Source: an uncultured Collinsella sp. (GTDB taxonomy: Bacteria > Actinomycetota > Coriobacteriia > Coriobacteriales > Coriobacteriaceae). From it: a stretch of 23,368 bases of DNA. The translations under genes were made by a program, and so were the position numbers. Positions 1 through 6,621 of the stretch are shown here, piece after piece (position 1 is the first letter of the stretch; each line of letters opens with the position of its first letter). The notes under the pieces are model-generated. The model ran no database searches. It saw only the letters and a program-made list of their open reading frames with translations, and had not been told where the DNA came from. Location: contig UQJA01000018.1 of NCBI GenBank assembly GCA_900541285.1, positions 1 through 23,368 of the forward strand, given 5' to 3'.

Positions 1-531
1 GAGCAGCAGCTTGCACAGGGCCACGCGACGGCGCTCGCCGCCGGAAAGCACGTTGACCGGCATGTCGGAATCGGGCAGCTGCAGGGCGTCCATGGCCTGG
101 CCGAGCTTGGAATCGATATCCCAGCCATCGGCGGCATCGATCTCGTCCTGGAGCTTGCCCATCTCGGCCATGAGGGCATCCATGTCGCAATCCGGGTCGC
201 ACATCTCCTCGCCGATCTTGTTGAAGCGATCGACCTTGGCGATCATATCGCCAAACGCCATGCGCACGTTCTCGATGACGGTCTTGTCATCGTCGAGCGG
301 CGGCTCCTGCTGCAGGATGCCCACGGTGTAGCCGGGGGTGAGCCTGGCATCGCCGTTGGAGACCTCCTCGATGCCGGCCATGATCTTGAGCAGGGTCGAC
401 TTGCCCATGCCGTTGGGACCCACGACGCCGATCTTGGCACCGGGGTAGAAGCTCAGGGTCACGTCGTCAAGGATTACCTTGTCGCCATGGGCCTTGCGAG
501 CCTGATACATCTGGTAGATAAACTCCGCCAT
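1..531 (-). CDS. ettA: ABC-F ATPase, EttA-type translational throttle (5' part only)
   Basis: This is the first 177 codons of an ABC-F protein; the gene runs off the left edge. ABC-F proteins of the EttA type are cytosolic tandem ATPases that bind the ribosomal E site and couple translation to the ATP/ADP ratio. The sequence starts MAEFIYQMYQARKAHGDK and has a Walker A (GPNGMGKST, about residues 39-47) followed by PGYTVGILQQEP. The ABC signature LSGGERRRVALCKLLL sits at the window edge. The opening (FIYQM, then VILDDVTLSFYPGAKIGVVG) and the signature match EttA better than Uup or antibiotic-resistance ABC-Fs. The ATG at 529-531 has an AAAGGA ribosome site about 11 bases upstream. The second ATPase domain lies outside the window, so the EttA subgroup call is good but not certain. 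Confidence 0.85.
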   Translation of the reverse strand, partial: MAEFIYQMYQARKAHGDKVILDDVTLSFYPGAKIGVVGPNGMGKSTLLKIMAGIEEVSNGDARLTPGYTVGILQQEPPLDDDKTVIENVRMAFGDMIAKVDRFNKIGEEMCDPDCDMDALMAEMGKLQDEIDAADGWDIDSKLGQAMDALQLPDSDMPVNVLSGGERRRVALCKLLL

Positions 532-622
532 ATGTCTGTTCTATCCTTTCTACCTGCTGTTTCCCTATTCTTGATTCGCTTTAGTGGAAACGAAATGAGG
601 GAACCAGCTCTGAAACGTAACG

Positions 623-642
623 AAAAAGGGGCATGGTTGCCC
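623..642 (-). terminator. Candidate terminator after the sdpR-sdpI pair
   Basis: On the minus strand a short hairpin (GGGCA, loop ACCA, TGCCC) is followed by C and five T residues. It lies about 75 bases after the sdpI stop and before ettA. The stem is only 5 bp, so it is a modest terminator. The rest of 532-715 shows no gene; it must also contain the ettA promoter, which I could not place. Confidence 0.4.
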
Positions 643-715
643 ACACCCCCTAATACTACCTGGGAAAAGTCCCCCGGAACATACTATGAACTGCGTACGC
701 TAGTTTTCCGCAACC

Positions 716-1420
716 TTAACGAGCGGCTCGCTGCGATTTGCGCCACAACAGATACGAGTAGACATAGACGGCTCCAACCGAACCAAACGCCAGAACCGCA
801 ATCACCGCGGCGACGACTTCACTCGAAAGCACGCTGCCTGCCACGCCCATCACAATCAGGCCAATACCCAGCACCATAAAGCAGGCGCCGCCAAAACGCT
901 GCGTACGGCGCCAGTTCTCGGGATCGGCAAGCGCCCAAGGTGTCTTGATACCGAGCGTATAGTTCTGCTTCACACGCGGCAAGTAGTTGCCTACGCCGAT
1001 GAACAGCAAACCGACAACACCGGAAATCAGCACGTTAACCGAACCGACCGCCGGCACCACGCCCCAGACCGTAAGCTCTCCCAGCCAGCTTATGGCGCAC
1101 ATGAACAAGGTGAAGGCGATTACGAAGCCCTGATAGAACTTGCCCGAGGTTCGATATGCCTCACCTTTGGGGTCGATGCGCGGCACCACGCAGAACATTG
1201 CGAGAAGCGCCAGAGGCAGCACGCCGAGCGCGGAGGCCATCCAGCTAGGACCCCAACCGTCGACGGCGCCGTTCGCGCCCCAGTGCGTGGGAATCTGCGC
1301 AGGCAAGCTCGGCATCACCATGAGGTGCGCTACGACATTGGCGACGCACAGAGCGACCAGCACAATCCACACGCGCGACGATACCCCCGTGGGGTGAATG
1401 CCCTTGTTTTCGTTATTCAT
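716..1420 (-). CDS. sdpI: SdpI-family membrane protein (DUF1648 plus SdpI domains)
   Basis: This is a 234-residue membrane protein. An N-terminal DUF1648-type segment (IPTHWGANGAVDGWGP, about residues 41-56) is followed by an SdpI-type segment (GNYLPRVKQNYTLGIKTPWAL, then NWRRTQRFGG). Roughly six hydrophobic segments are visible, near residues 14-35, 62-80, 98-113, 120-147, 175-197 and 201-225. In Bacillus subtilis SdpI gives immunity to the SDP toxin and sequesters the repressor SdpR at the membrane. Here an ArsR-family gene lies directly upstream and overlaps by 8 bases, the same arrangement. The start at 1418-1420 was chosen because GAAGGTG and AAGG sites precede it; an in-frame upstream ATG would lie inside the regulator gene. 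No SDP toxin gene is in the window, so the real signal or substrate is unknown. Confidence 0.82.
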   Translation of the reverse strand: MNNENKGIHPTGVSSRVWIVLVALCVANVVAHLMVMPSLPAQIPTHWGANGAVDGWGPSWMASALGVLPLALLAMFCVVPRIDPKGEAYRTSGKFYQGFVIAFTLFMCAISWLGELTVWGVVPAVGSVNVLISGVVGLLFIGVGNYLPRVKQNYTLGIKTPWALADPENWRRTQRFGGACFMVLGIGLIVMGVAGSVLSSEVVAAVIAVLAFGSVGAVYVYSYLLWRKSQRAAR

Positions 1421-1691
1421 CCTTATCACCTTCCGTGTTTGTAAAGCCCATAAACCAGCCAATTAAATCCTGCATGACGGTGGTGTTTAAGCTGTATACG
1501 ATGTTTTGGCCATGGCGCTCGTCGGTCACCAACCCGGCGTTTTTGAGCGTCGCCAAGTGATGGCTTAGCGACGGCTTACTGATATCGAAATGCTCGGCAA
1601 GCTCCCCCGCCGTGCAATTGCCCTCGCGCAGCAACTCCAAAATGCGCCGTCGCGTTGGATCGGCAAGCGCCTTAAAACCCTCTCCCGGCAT
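1413..1691 (-). CDS. sdpR: ArsR/SdpR-family winged-helix repressor
   Basis: This 92-residue protein is a small ArsR-type DNA-binding repressor. It reads MPGEGFKALADPTRRRILELL, then a winged helix with recognition segment ISKPSLSHHLATLKNAGLV and wing DERHGQNIVYSLN. It lacks the ELCVCD-type cysteine motif of metal-sensing ArsR proteins, which fits the SdpR branch (autorepressor controlled by SdpI). The ATG at 1689-1691 is preferred over ATGs at 1706 and 1709 because GAGGAGG sits four bases before it. The gene overlaps sdpI by 8 bases, so the two are translationally coupled. An inverted repeat overlaps its promoter at 1740-1763. Confidence 0.85.
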   Translation of the reverse strand: MPGEGFKALADPTRRRILELLREGNCTAGELAEHFDISKPSLSHHLATLKNAGLVTDERHGQNIVYSLNTTVMQDLIGWFMGFTNTEGDKDE

Positions 1692-1725
1692 AAGACCTCC
1701 TCTCATCATCTCTCATGACGCGCAC

Positions 1726-1763
1726 ACTATACTCGATATTTAGATGTTTGTCTAACTATCTAA
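1726..1763 (-). promoter_or_regulatory. Promoter and probable SdpR operator of sdpR-sdpI
   Basis: On the minus strand a -35 box TAGACA (1749-1754) and a -10 box TATAGT (1726-1731) are exactly 17 bases apart. The inverted repeat TTAGAT-N12-ATCTAA (1740-1763) covers the -35 box and part of the spacer. Each half is also echoed by TTAGA/TCTAA at 1740-1755. An AT-rich dyad over the promoter is where an ArsR-family autorepressor would bind. The repressor assignment is inferred from position. Confidence 0.65.
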
Positions 1764-1890
1764 TCTTGTACTCAAAAAAATAGCCGCCTCCGCGTAATGC
1801 GAAGACGGCCACTTCTCACGCTACAAACGTGTTTGGGAGTTGGCCAACCCGCTGCAACGGGTGCCATCTGCTTCATCTTATGCGAACCCC

Positions 1891-1928
1891 GATCCCATTT
1901 CAACAAGCCCAAGGGCTCAAATGGAATC
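1891..1928 (+). other. Stem-loop in the leader region of tcdA
   Basis: A long imperfect hairpin: outer stem GATcCCATTT with AAATGGaATC (one mismatch), then an internal loop, then AGCCC/GGGCT closing a two-base loop. It ends about 60 bases before the tcdA start. A TATAAT sequence at 1940-1945 could be a -10 box, but no good -35 box is paired with it; in that case the hairpin lies upstream of the transcript. The remainder of 1764-1989 shows no gene. Confidence 0.4.
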
Positions 1929-1989
1929 GCGATAACACCTATAATGGCAATAGCTAAAACACGATTCGCTTCCCCATCGGAGGATGTCT

Positions 1990-2784
1990 ATGACCGAAAC
2001 CGCTGCCGCCCTCGTCGAGACACGCGACACCAAGCTCGAGATCATCATGGGCCGCGAGGCACTCGATAAGCTCGCCGATGCTACGGTGCTGGTGCTCGGC
2101 TGCGGAGGCGTGGGCTCCAACTGCTGCGAGGCACTCGCCCGCGGCGGCATCGGTCATTTCGTCATTCTGGACAAGGACATCATCGCGCCCAGCAATATCA
2201 ATCGCCAGGCCATCGCCTTTCACAGCACCATCGGCAAGCGCAAGGTCGATGTTATGGAAGCCATGATCCACGACATCAATCCCGCCGCCACCGTCATCAA
2301 GCGAACTGAATACTTGCTGAGCGACAACATCGATGATTTCTTCGCAAGCGTTTTGGAGCAGACGGACGGCAAGCTCGACTACGTCGTCGACGCCATCGAC
2401 ACCATCTCGGCCAAGCTCACCATTGCCAAATATGCTCAGGACCGCGACATTCGTTTGGTTAGCTCCATGGGCGGGGCCAACAAACTCCATCCCGAGTGCC
2501 TCCGCTTTGCCGACATTTTCGATACGGTACGTGACCCCATGAGTCGCATCATGCGCAAAGAATGTAAGAAGCGCGGAATCAAGAGCCTGCGTGTTCTATT
2601 TAGCTGCGAGGAATCGGTTAAGACCCAGCCCCGCGACCCTTCCAACATCCACGAGCGTACCGAGTTGGGCACTGCCAGCTATATGCCGCCCATCATGGGC
2701 CAGATGATTGCCGGCGAGGTTATCCGCCAGATCAGTGGGCGCGGCACCGAGCGCGTACGCGCCGATGGCCAGCGCCTGGACTAG
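1990..2784 (+). CDS. tcdA: tRNA threonylcarbamoyladenosine dehydratase (TcdA, ThiF/E1-like)
   Basis: This 264-residue protein belongs to the E1-like ThiF/MoeB superfamily. TcdA uses ATP to cyclise t6A at position 37 of ANN-decoding tRNAs into ct6A. The nucleotide-binding loop is VLVLGCGGVGSN (about residues 33-44). The DKDIIAPSNINRQ segment, the VDAIDTISAK segment and the SSMGGANKLHP segment are characteristic of the YgdL/TcdA branch, as is the late TASYMPPIMGQMIAGEVIR helix. Length is close to the E. coli protein (268). The start is ATG 1990, because CGGAGGA (1978-1984) overlaps an upstream in-frame ATG at 1984 and is correctly spaced only for the second. tatD follows after 14 bases, so they are likely cotranscribed. 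Confidence 0.9.
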   Translation: MTETAAALVETRDTKLEIIMGREALDKLADATVLVLGCGGVGSNCCEALARGGIGHFVILDKDIIAPSNINRQAIAFHSTIGKRKVDVMEAMIHDINPAATVIKRTEYLLSDNIDDFFASVLEQTDGKLDYVVDAIDTISAKLTIAKYAQDRDIRLVSSMGGANKLHPECLRFADIFDTVRDPMSRIMRKECKKRGIKSLRVLFSCEESVKTQPRDPSNIHERTELGTASYMPPIMGQMIAGEVIRQISGRGTERVRADGQRLD

Positions 2785-2798
2785 CAGAATGTCCTGCG

Positions 2799-3581
2799 AT
2801 GGAACCGCAATTCTTTGACACGCATTGTCATCTTGATTTGATGCTCGGCCCCGATGCTGCAGCCAGTGAGTCGGCGGCGTTGGGTCTGGGGCTCTTTGAC
2901 TGCGGGGTCGACCCACGCGACTTTTCGGCCGCAAACGAGCGCGTCCGTCGCCTACCAGGCATCATCGCTGGCGTTGGGCTCCACCCCTGGTGGCTCGCCG
3001 ACGGCCGCTGCGGTCCTGCCGAAGTCGATCTGCTTTGCGAAGTTGCTGCCCAAGAGCGCTACATCGGCGAGGTGGGACTCGACTTTTCCGCACGCTTTGC
3101 AGGAAGCGAGCCGCTACAAATACAGGCGCTTGACCGGCTCTGCGATGCGCTCGTGCAGCATCCTCTTGTCGGGCGTGTGATATCAATTCACGCCGTTCGT
3201 TCGGCAGGAGCCGTACTGGACGTCCTCGAATCGCATGGACTACTCATCCCAAACTCCGACTCCCCCGCTATCATCTTCCACTGGTTTAGCGGCACTTCGG
3301 ACGAACTCGCCCGCGCGCGTAATGCGGGCTGTAGTTTTTCCGTCAACGAACGCATGCTTGCGTCTAAACGTGGACGCGAATATGCCCGACAGATTCCACT
3401 CGACCGTCTACTGCTCGAGACCGATGCGCCAGCCGAGCCAAACACAGAAACAAGCGCACAGTCGCTCATCAGATCGCTCACAAGGACCTCGATGCGCATT
3501 GCCTCACTCAAAAACTGTGACGCTAAGCACATTGAGTCGGCAGTTTTAGCAAATGCGCGCTCTGTATTTGACCTTCGCTAA
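2799..3581 (+). CDS. tatD: TatD-family metal-dependent hydrolase (DNase)
   Basis: This is a 260-residue TIM-barrel hydrolase of the TatD family, which are divalent-metal 3'-5' exonucleases or deoxyribonucleases. Visible metal-site motifs are FDTHCHLD (H9, H11), GEVGLDF with its glutamate, ISIHAVRSA, IIFHWFSGT and LLLETDAPAEPN. Length matches the family. The ribosome site is weak, and the start lies 14 bases after the tcdA stop, so translation is probably coupled. Some motifs are looser than in E. coli TatD (IHAVRSA in place of IHCRDA), so it may be one of the less studied TatD paralogues. The family is secure, the substrate is not. Confidence 0.85.
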   Translation: MEPQFFDTHCHLDLMLGPDAAASESAALGLGLFDCGVDPRDFSAANERVRRLPGIIAGVGLHPWWLADGRCGPAEVDLLCEVAAQERYIGEVGLDFSARFAGSEPLQIQALDRLCDALVQHPLVGRVISIHAVRSAGAVLDVLESHGLLIPNSDSPAIIFHWFSGTSDELARARNAGCSFSVNERMLASKRGREYARQIPLDRLLLETDAPAEPNTETSAQSLIRSLTRTSMRIASLKNCDAKHIESAVLANARSVFDLR

Positions 3582-3590
3582 CCCCTGTGG

Positions 3591-3813
3591 GCAAAAAATG
3601 CCAAATATGAGTACTGCTACCGGAATGGATACATTACTTTTAACTTCCCAACCGCCAGAATAATCCTCGATTGTCCGCTAATTAAAGCTTTTACAGTCAT
3701 TCATCCTGCGTTTTCGCAAATCTTAAACCCCTCCAGACGCTCAAATCACATCTGAAGGGGTTGATTTTGCTGCGACTAAATTAGTCACAGTACTCATATT
3801 TGGCATTTTTTGC
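3591..3813. mobile_element. MITE-like non-coding element with 26-bp terminal inverted repeats
   Basis: Positions 3591-3616 and 3788-3813 are perfect 26-bp inverted repeats of each other (outer end GCAAAAAATGCC, inner end GAGTACTG), 171 bases apart. Inside lie a hairpin (3726-3736 with 3752-3762, one mismatch), a small TGCG-TTTT-CGCA hairpin, and the dyad GACTAA-A-TTAGTC (3774-3786) beside the right repeat. The element is clearly AT-richer than the flanking genes and encodes no credible protein. It sits between the convergent tatD and frlD genes. This is the build of a miniature inverted-repeat transposable element. I saw no clear target-site duplication, so the mobile nature is inferred. Confidence 0.6.
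3726..3762 (+). terminator. Hairpin inside the inverted-repeat element, possible terminator of tatD
   Basis: AACCCCTCCAG (3726-3736) pairs with CTGAAGGGGTT (3752-3762) over 11 positions with one mismatch, and is followed on the plus strand by GATTTTGC. It could end tcdA-tatD transcripts, although the T-run is short and not immediate. Confidence 0.4.
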
Positions 3814-3821
3814 ACACCGAG

Positions 3822-3851
3822 TCCCGGGGAGGCACCCGCACCTCCCCGGGA
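3822..3851. terminator. Strong GC hairpin at the end of the frl operon
   Basis: TCCCGGGGAGG (3822-3832) and CCTCCCCGGGA (3841-3851) form a perfect 11-bp stem with an 8-base loop. It begins 9 bases downstream of the frlD stop on the minus strand. No T-run follows on either strand, so it may act as an mRNA 3'-end stabiliser or a factor-assisted terminator rather than a classical intrinsic one. Confidence 0.5.
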
Positions 3852-3859
3852 CCGCTCGG

Positions 3860-4723
3860 CTATTCGACGATTGGTGCTCCGTGGCCCCAAGAACCTTCCA
3901 TGCCGCACACGGTCGAAGCAAACCCAGCAGCAAAGTCGAGCGCGCGCTCGATGGCCTCGGCGCCATCCTCACCACGCTTGACGGAATCGAGATAGCACAT
4001 CAAAAACGAGGTGAGGAACGAGTCGCCCGCCCCCATGGTGTCCTTCATGTCCGTCACCGGTTTAGCCAGCTGGCGGTAATAACGCTCGCCGTCGTAAGCA
4101 ATGCAGCCCTCGGCGCCCGCCGTAGCCGACACAAAACGCGGACCCAGACCCTTCACCCATGCCAGACGCTCGCGAATCTCGTCCTCGCTCGCGGCATCCG
4201 CCGCACTAAAGAAAGCGAAATCGACGTAGGGCGCAATCTGCTCGTAGTACTCGTCGGTGGAGTCGTCCGAAAAGTCAAAAGAGACCGTGACGCCCGCAGC
4301 CTTCAACTTGGGCAGCTCGCGCTCGGTAAAGCAGTAGTTGCCCGAATGAACCACATCGAACTGCTTCATGTACGCAAGGTCAAAGCGATCAAGGACATAG
4401 CGCACATCGCCACGGATACCGCCCTCGTTGGAGCCAAGGAAGACACGGTCACCGTCAACGACGGTCACGCGAGCCGCCCCGTTCTCGCCAATCATCTGCT
4501 CGCACTTGTCAAGCTCGATACCCTCATCCTCGAGGCTTGCAATGACATGCTCGGCAGCGGCGTCATTGCCAAAAATGCCCATGTATGCAGAGCGTGCGGC
4601 ACCGCATTTCTTGGCATAAACGGCGAAGTTCACCGCATTGCCGCCGGGATACATGGTGTGGATATGCTCGTAGCGATCGACGACGTTGTCGCCAAATCCG
4701 AGCGCGTTAACGTTAAATGCCAT
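3860..4723 (-). CDS. frlD: Fructoselysine 6-kinase (FrlD, PfkB family)
   Basis: This 287-residue ribokinase-family enzyme would phosphorylate imported fructoselysine at C6 with ATP. It has the PfkB substrate motif PGGNAVNFAVYAKK (residues 26-39) and the catalytic DTMGAGDSF (228-236, with D234 the expected base). FDFSD, VDFAFFSAADA and the QLAKPVTDMKDTMGAGD run follow the order seen in E. coli FrlD. It is the last gene of the operon, 14 bases after frlB, with AGAAGGGG and AAAGG sites before the ATG at 4721-4723. The pairing with frlB and frlC makes a general sugar kinase unlikely. Glucoselysine or another Amadori compound remains possible as a substrate. Confidence 0.85.
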   Translation of the reverse strand: MAFNVNALGFGDNVVDRYEHIHTMYPGGNAVNFAVYAKKCGAARSAYMGIFGNDAAAEHVIASLEDEGIELDKCEQMIGENGAARVTVVDGDRVFLGSNEGGIRGDVRYVLDRFDLAYMKQFDVVHSGNYCFTERELPKLKAAGVTVSFDFSDDSTDEYYEQIAPYVDFAFFSAADAASEDEIRERLAWVKGLGPRFVSATAGAEGCIAYDGERYYRQLAKPVTDMKDTMGAGDSFLTSFLMCYLDSVKRGEDGAEAIERALDFAAGFASTVCGMEGSWGHGAPIVE

Positions 4724-4737
4724 GGCCTTTGCCCCTT

Positions 4738-5706
4738 CTAGTACTCGACAACACCCATATAGCGGCGGAAATCGGGATCGTGATCAAACACCTTGCCGCG
4801 TGCGGCGCGCAGCTCGCAGTTCATGGCGTAGAACAGCACCGGGTCCAGATAGGCACGGACGCTCGCCGGCACGGCTTCCATACCGTACTCCTTGGCATCA
4901 AGCACCATCAGCGTATCGGTATGCGTCTTAAGGAACGCCAGGGCGCGCTCGTCCATAGCACGGCACTCGCTGGAGCCCATCTGCAGGAAGTAAAAAACGC
5001 CATCCTGAGTAGCCTCGAAGGGGCCGTGGAAGTACTCGGCAGAGTGGATGTAGCTGCAGTGCTGCCACTGCATCTCCATAAGAGAGCAGATAGCGAAACC
5101 GTAGGTCTGGCTAAAGTTGGGACCGCTGCCCAGAATGTAGAAGAACTCGTGCTCCTGGCAAAGCTTGGCAAAACGATCGCCCAGCTCGGCATTTACCTTC
5201 TCGCGTGCCGGAGGAAGAATCTTATCCATCTCAGCAATACCGGCATACATATCGGCAAGATCGGCGTAGCCCTCCTGCTGATCGAGCAGCTCGGCCGCAA
5301 GCGACAGCGAAATGCCAGCGGGGACCTCGGCCTGCGGCACGCCCTCGCCCCACGGGTAGACCCACGTGGTCCACTTGCCGGAGTCAATCTTGGATCCAGC
5401 GTTGTCGGTCTGGGCGATCACCGTAGCGCCGGCAGCAAGGGCAATCTCACAGCCCTCGACGACCTCGGGGGTGTTGCCACTGTGGCTGCAAGCAATGACC
5501 AGGGATTTCTCACCCAAGCGGCGCGGGCGCATGATATCAAACTCGCGAGCCGTATAGATATACGAAGTGAAGGTGGTTGCCTCGCGCTGCAGAAGCTCAT
5601 GAGCCGGGATCAAATCGATCATGGAGCCACCGCAAGCAATCCAGTAGACGCTGTCGAACTTGCCCTTCTCGGCAATTGCCTCTTTGATCAGGTCGTGTGC
5701 GTTCAT
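4738..5706 (-). CDS. frlB: Fructoselysine-6-phosphate deglycase (FrlB, SIS domains)
   Basis: This 322-residue protein has two SIS (sugar isomerase) domains like GlmS and FraB. FrlB hydrolyses fructoselysine 6-phosphate to glucose 6-phosphate and lysine in the cytosol. The first SIS domain shows YWIACGGSM (about 21-29) and the phosphate-binding loop CSHSGNTPEVVEG (73-85). The second shows FFYILGSGPNFSQTYGFAICS and SAEYFHGPFEATQDG; the glutamate-histidine pair there corresponds to residues used by deglycases of this group. The start ATG 5704-5706 is preceded by AAAGGA seven bases away; the upstream extension to 5739 has no ribosome site. It is slightly shorter than E. coli FrlB (340). Confidence 0.86.
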   Translation of the reverse strand: MNAHDLIKEAIAEKGKFDSVYWIACGGSMIDLIPAHELLQREATTFTSYIYTAREFDIMRPRRLGEKSLVIACSHSGNTPEVVEGCEIALAAGATVIAQTDNAGSKIDSGKWTTWVYPWGEGVPQAEVPAGISLSLAAELLDQQEGYADLADMYAGIAEMDKILPPAREKVNAELGDRFAKLCQEHEFFYILGSGPNFSQTYGFAICSLMEMQWQHCSYIHSAEYFHGPFEATQDGVFYFLQMGSSECRAMDERALAFLKTHTDTLMVLDAKEYGMEAVPASVRAYLDPVLFYAMNCELRAARGKVFDHDPDFRRYMGVVEY

Positions 5707-5768
5707 ATCCAGTTCCTTTCTTGTTTGGTCCACAATCAATGACGTTGGTTGCGTGGCCGATAGTTGTT

Positions 5769-6620
5769 TTAGTCAATCAGATATTTCTCGAATGCGGCCA
5801 TGTTCTTGGCATCTGCCGCCGCCGGGTCATCATAGTAACGACCGTCCGTGATTTCCTGACCCAGCATGCCGTCGAAACCATGGGCGTTGAGCGTGGCAAC
5901 GAAGGCGTCCATATCGTGCTTGCCATCGCCCCACACCAGATGGCCATACGGATCACCGTCGATAAAGTGCATCTCGTGAATTGCCCCATCACCAAAGGCG
6001 GCAAACCAGTCCTCGAGCGTCTCGCCTGCAACGCCCATCGCGGTTGTATCAACCATGGGCTGTAAGTACGGGCTCGCGACCTCGTCAATCATGCGCTTCG
6101 CATCGGAAACCGTCGTCACAAGGTTGCTCTCCTCGGGACGCAGGCTTTCCATCGTAAGCACCAGACCGTGCTCGCCGGCATACTCCGCCAGAATGGACAT
6201 GTGCTCGCGGCTGCGCTTCCAGGCTTCCTCGCGGTCCTCGTCCCAGTCGCCCCAGCCCGAGTTGACGGACATACGGTCGCACCCAAGTACCTCGGCAAGC
6301 TCAATGCCGTGCTTAAAGTACGCCAGGCTGCGCTGTTCATGCAGCGGTTTGCGTGCGCAGTATTGCCAAGGATAGACAACATTCTCGGGGCACAGAGTAC
6401 GATACCTAAGCCCACGGTCTGCAGCTTTTTTCGCCAGGACCTCAGCCTCAAAGTAGCCCGTATGGTCGAGTGTCACATGCGGCTCCGCACACCACAGCTC
6501 AATGGACTCAAAGCCCAAACGCTGCTGCACATCAAGGAAGTAATCGAGCGACCACATGATGTAGTGGATATTCATGCCCGCAATCTGTTCGCGGCGCAGC
6601 GTCGGCTTGGATTCAGACAT
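5769..6620 (-). CDS. frlC: Fructoselysine 3-epimerase-like TIM-barrel protein (FrlC)
   Basis: This 283-residue protein belongs to the sugar phosphate isomerase/epimerase (xylose-isomerase-like TIM barrel) family. FrlC interconverts fructoselysine and psicoselysine. Visible parts are QQRLGFESIELWCAEPHV near the start, VLGCDRMSVNSG, LVLTMESLRPEESNLVTT (metal-ligand glutamate and the PxESN motif of FrlC), MVDTTAM, IHEMHFIDGDPYGHLVWGDG and MLGQEITDG. The ESN and VDT segments match E. coli FrlC (EPLTPYESNVV, MVDIC). AAGGAGG lies six bases before the ATG. The gene starts one base after the amidohydrolase stop, so the two are tightly coupled; 62 bases separate it from frlB. Confidence 0.8.
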   Translation of the reverse strand: MSESKPTLRREQIAGMNIHYIMWSLDYFLDVQQRLGFESIELWCAEPHVTLDHTGYFEAEVLAKKAADRGLRYRTLCPENVVYPWQYCARKPLHEQRSLAYFKHGIELAEVLGCDRMSVNSGWGDWDEDREEAWKRSREHMSILAEYAGEHGLVLTMESLRPEESNLVTTVSDAKRMIDEVASPYLQPMVDTTAMGVAGETLEDWFAAFGDGAIHEMHFIDGDPYGHLVWGDGKHDMDAFVATLNAHGFDGMLGQEITDGRYYDDPAAADAKNMAAFEKYLID

Positions 6621-6621
6621 C

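Noticed and set aside
1381..1396. CsoR-like word ATACCCCCGTGGGGTG
   Set aside because: It lies inside the sdpI coding sequence (codons for HPTGVS) and not at a promoter; taken as coincidence, unlike the site at 21952.
4717..5742. Long plus-strand ORF opposite frlB
   Set aside because: An antisense shadow of frlB, caused by high G+C codon use; no ribosome site or family features.
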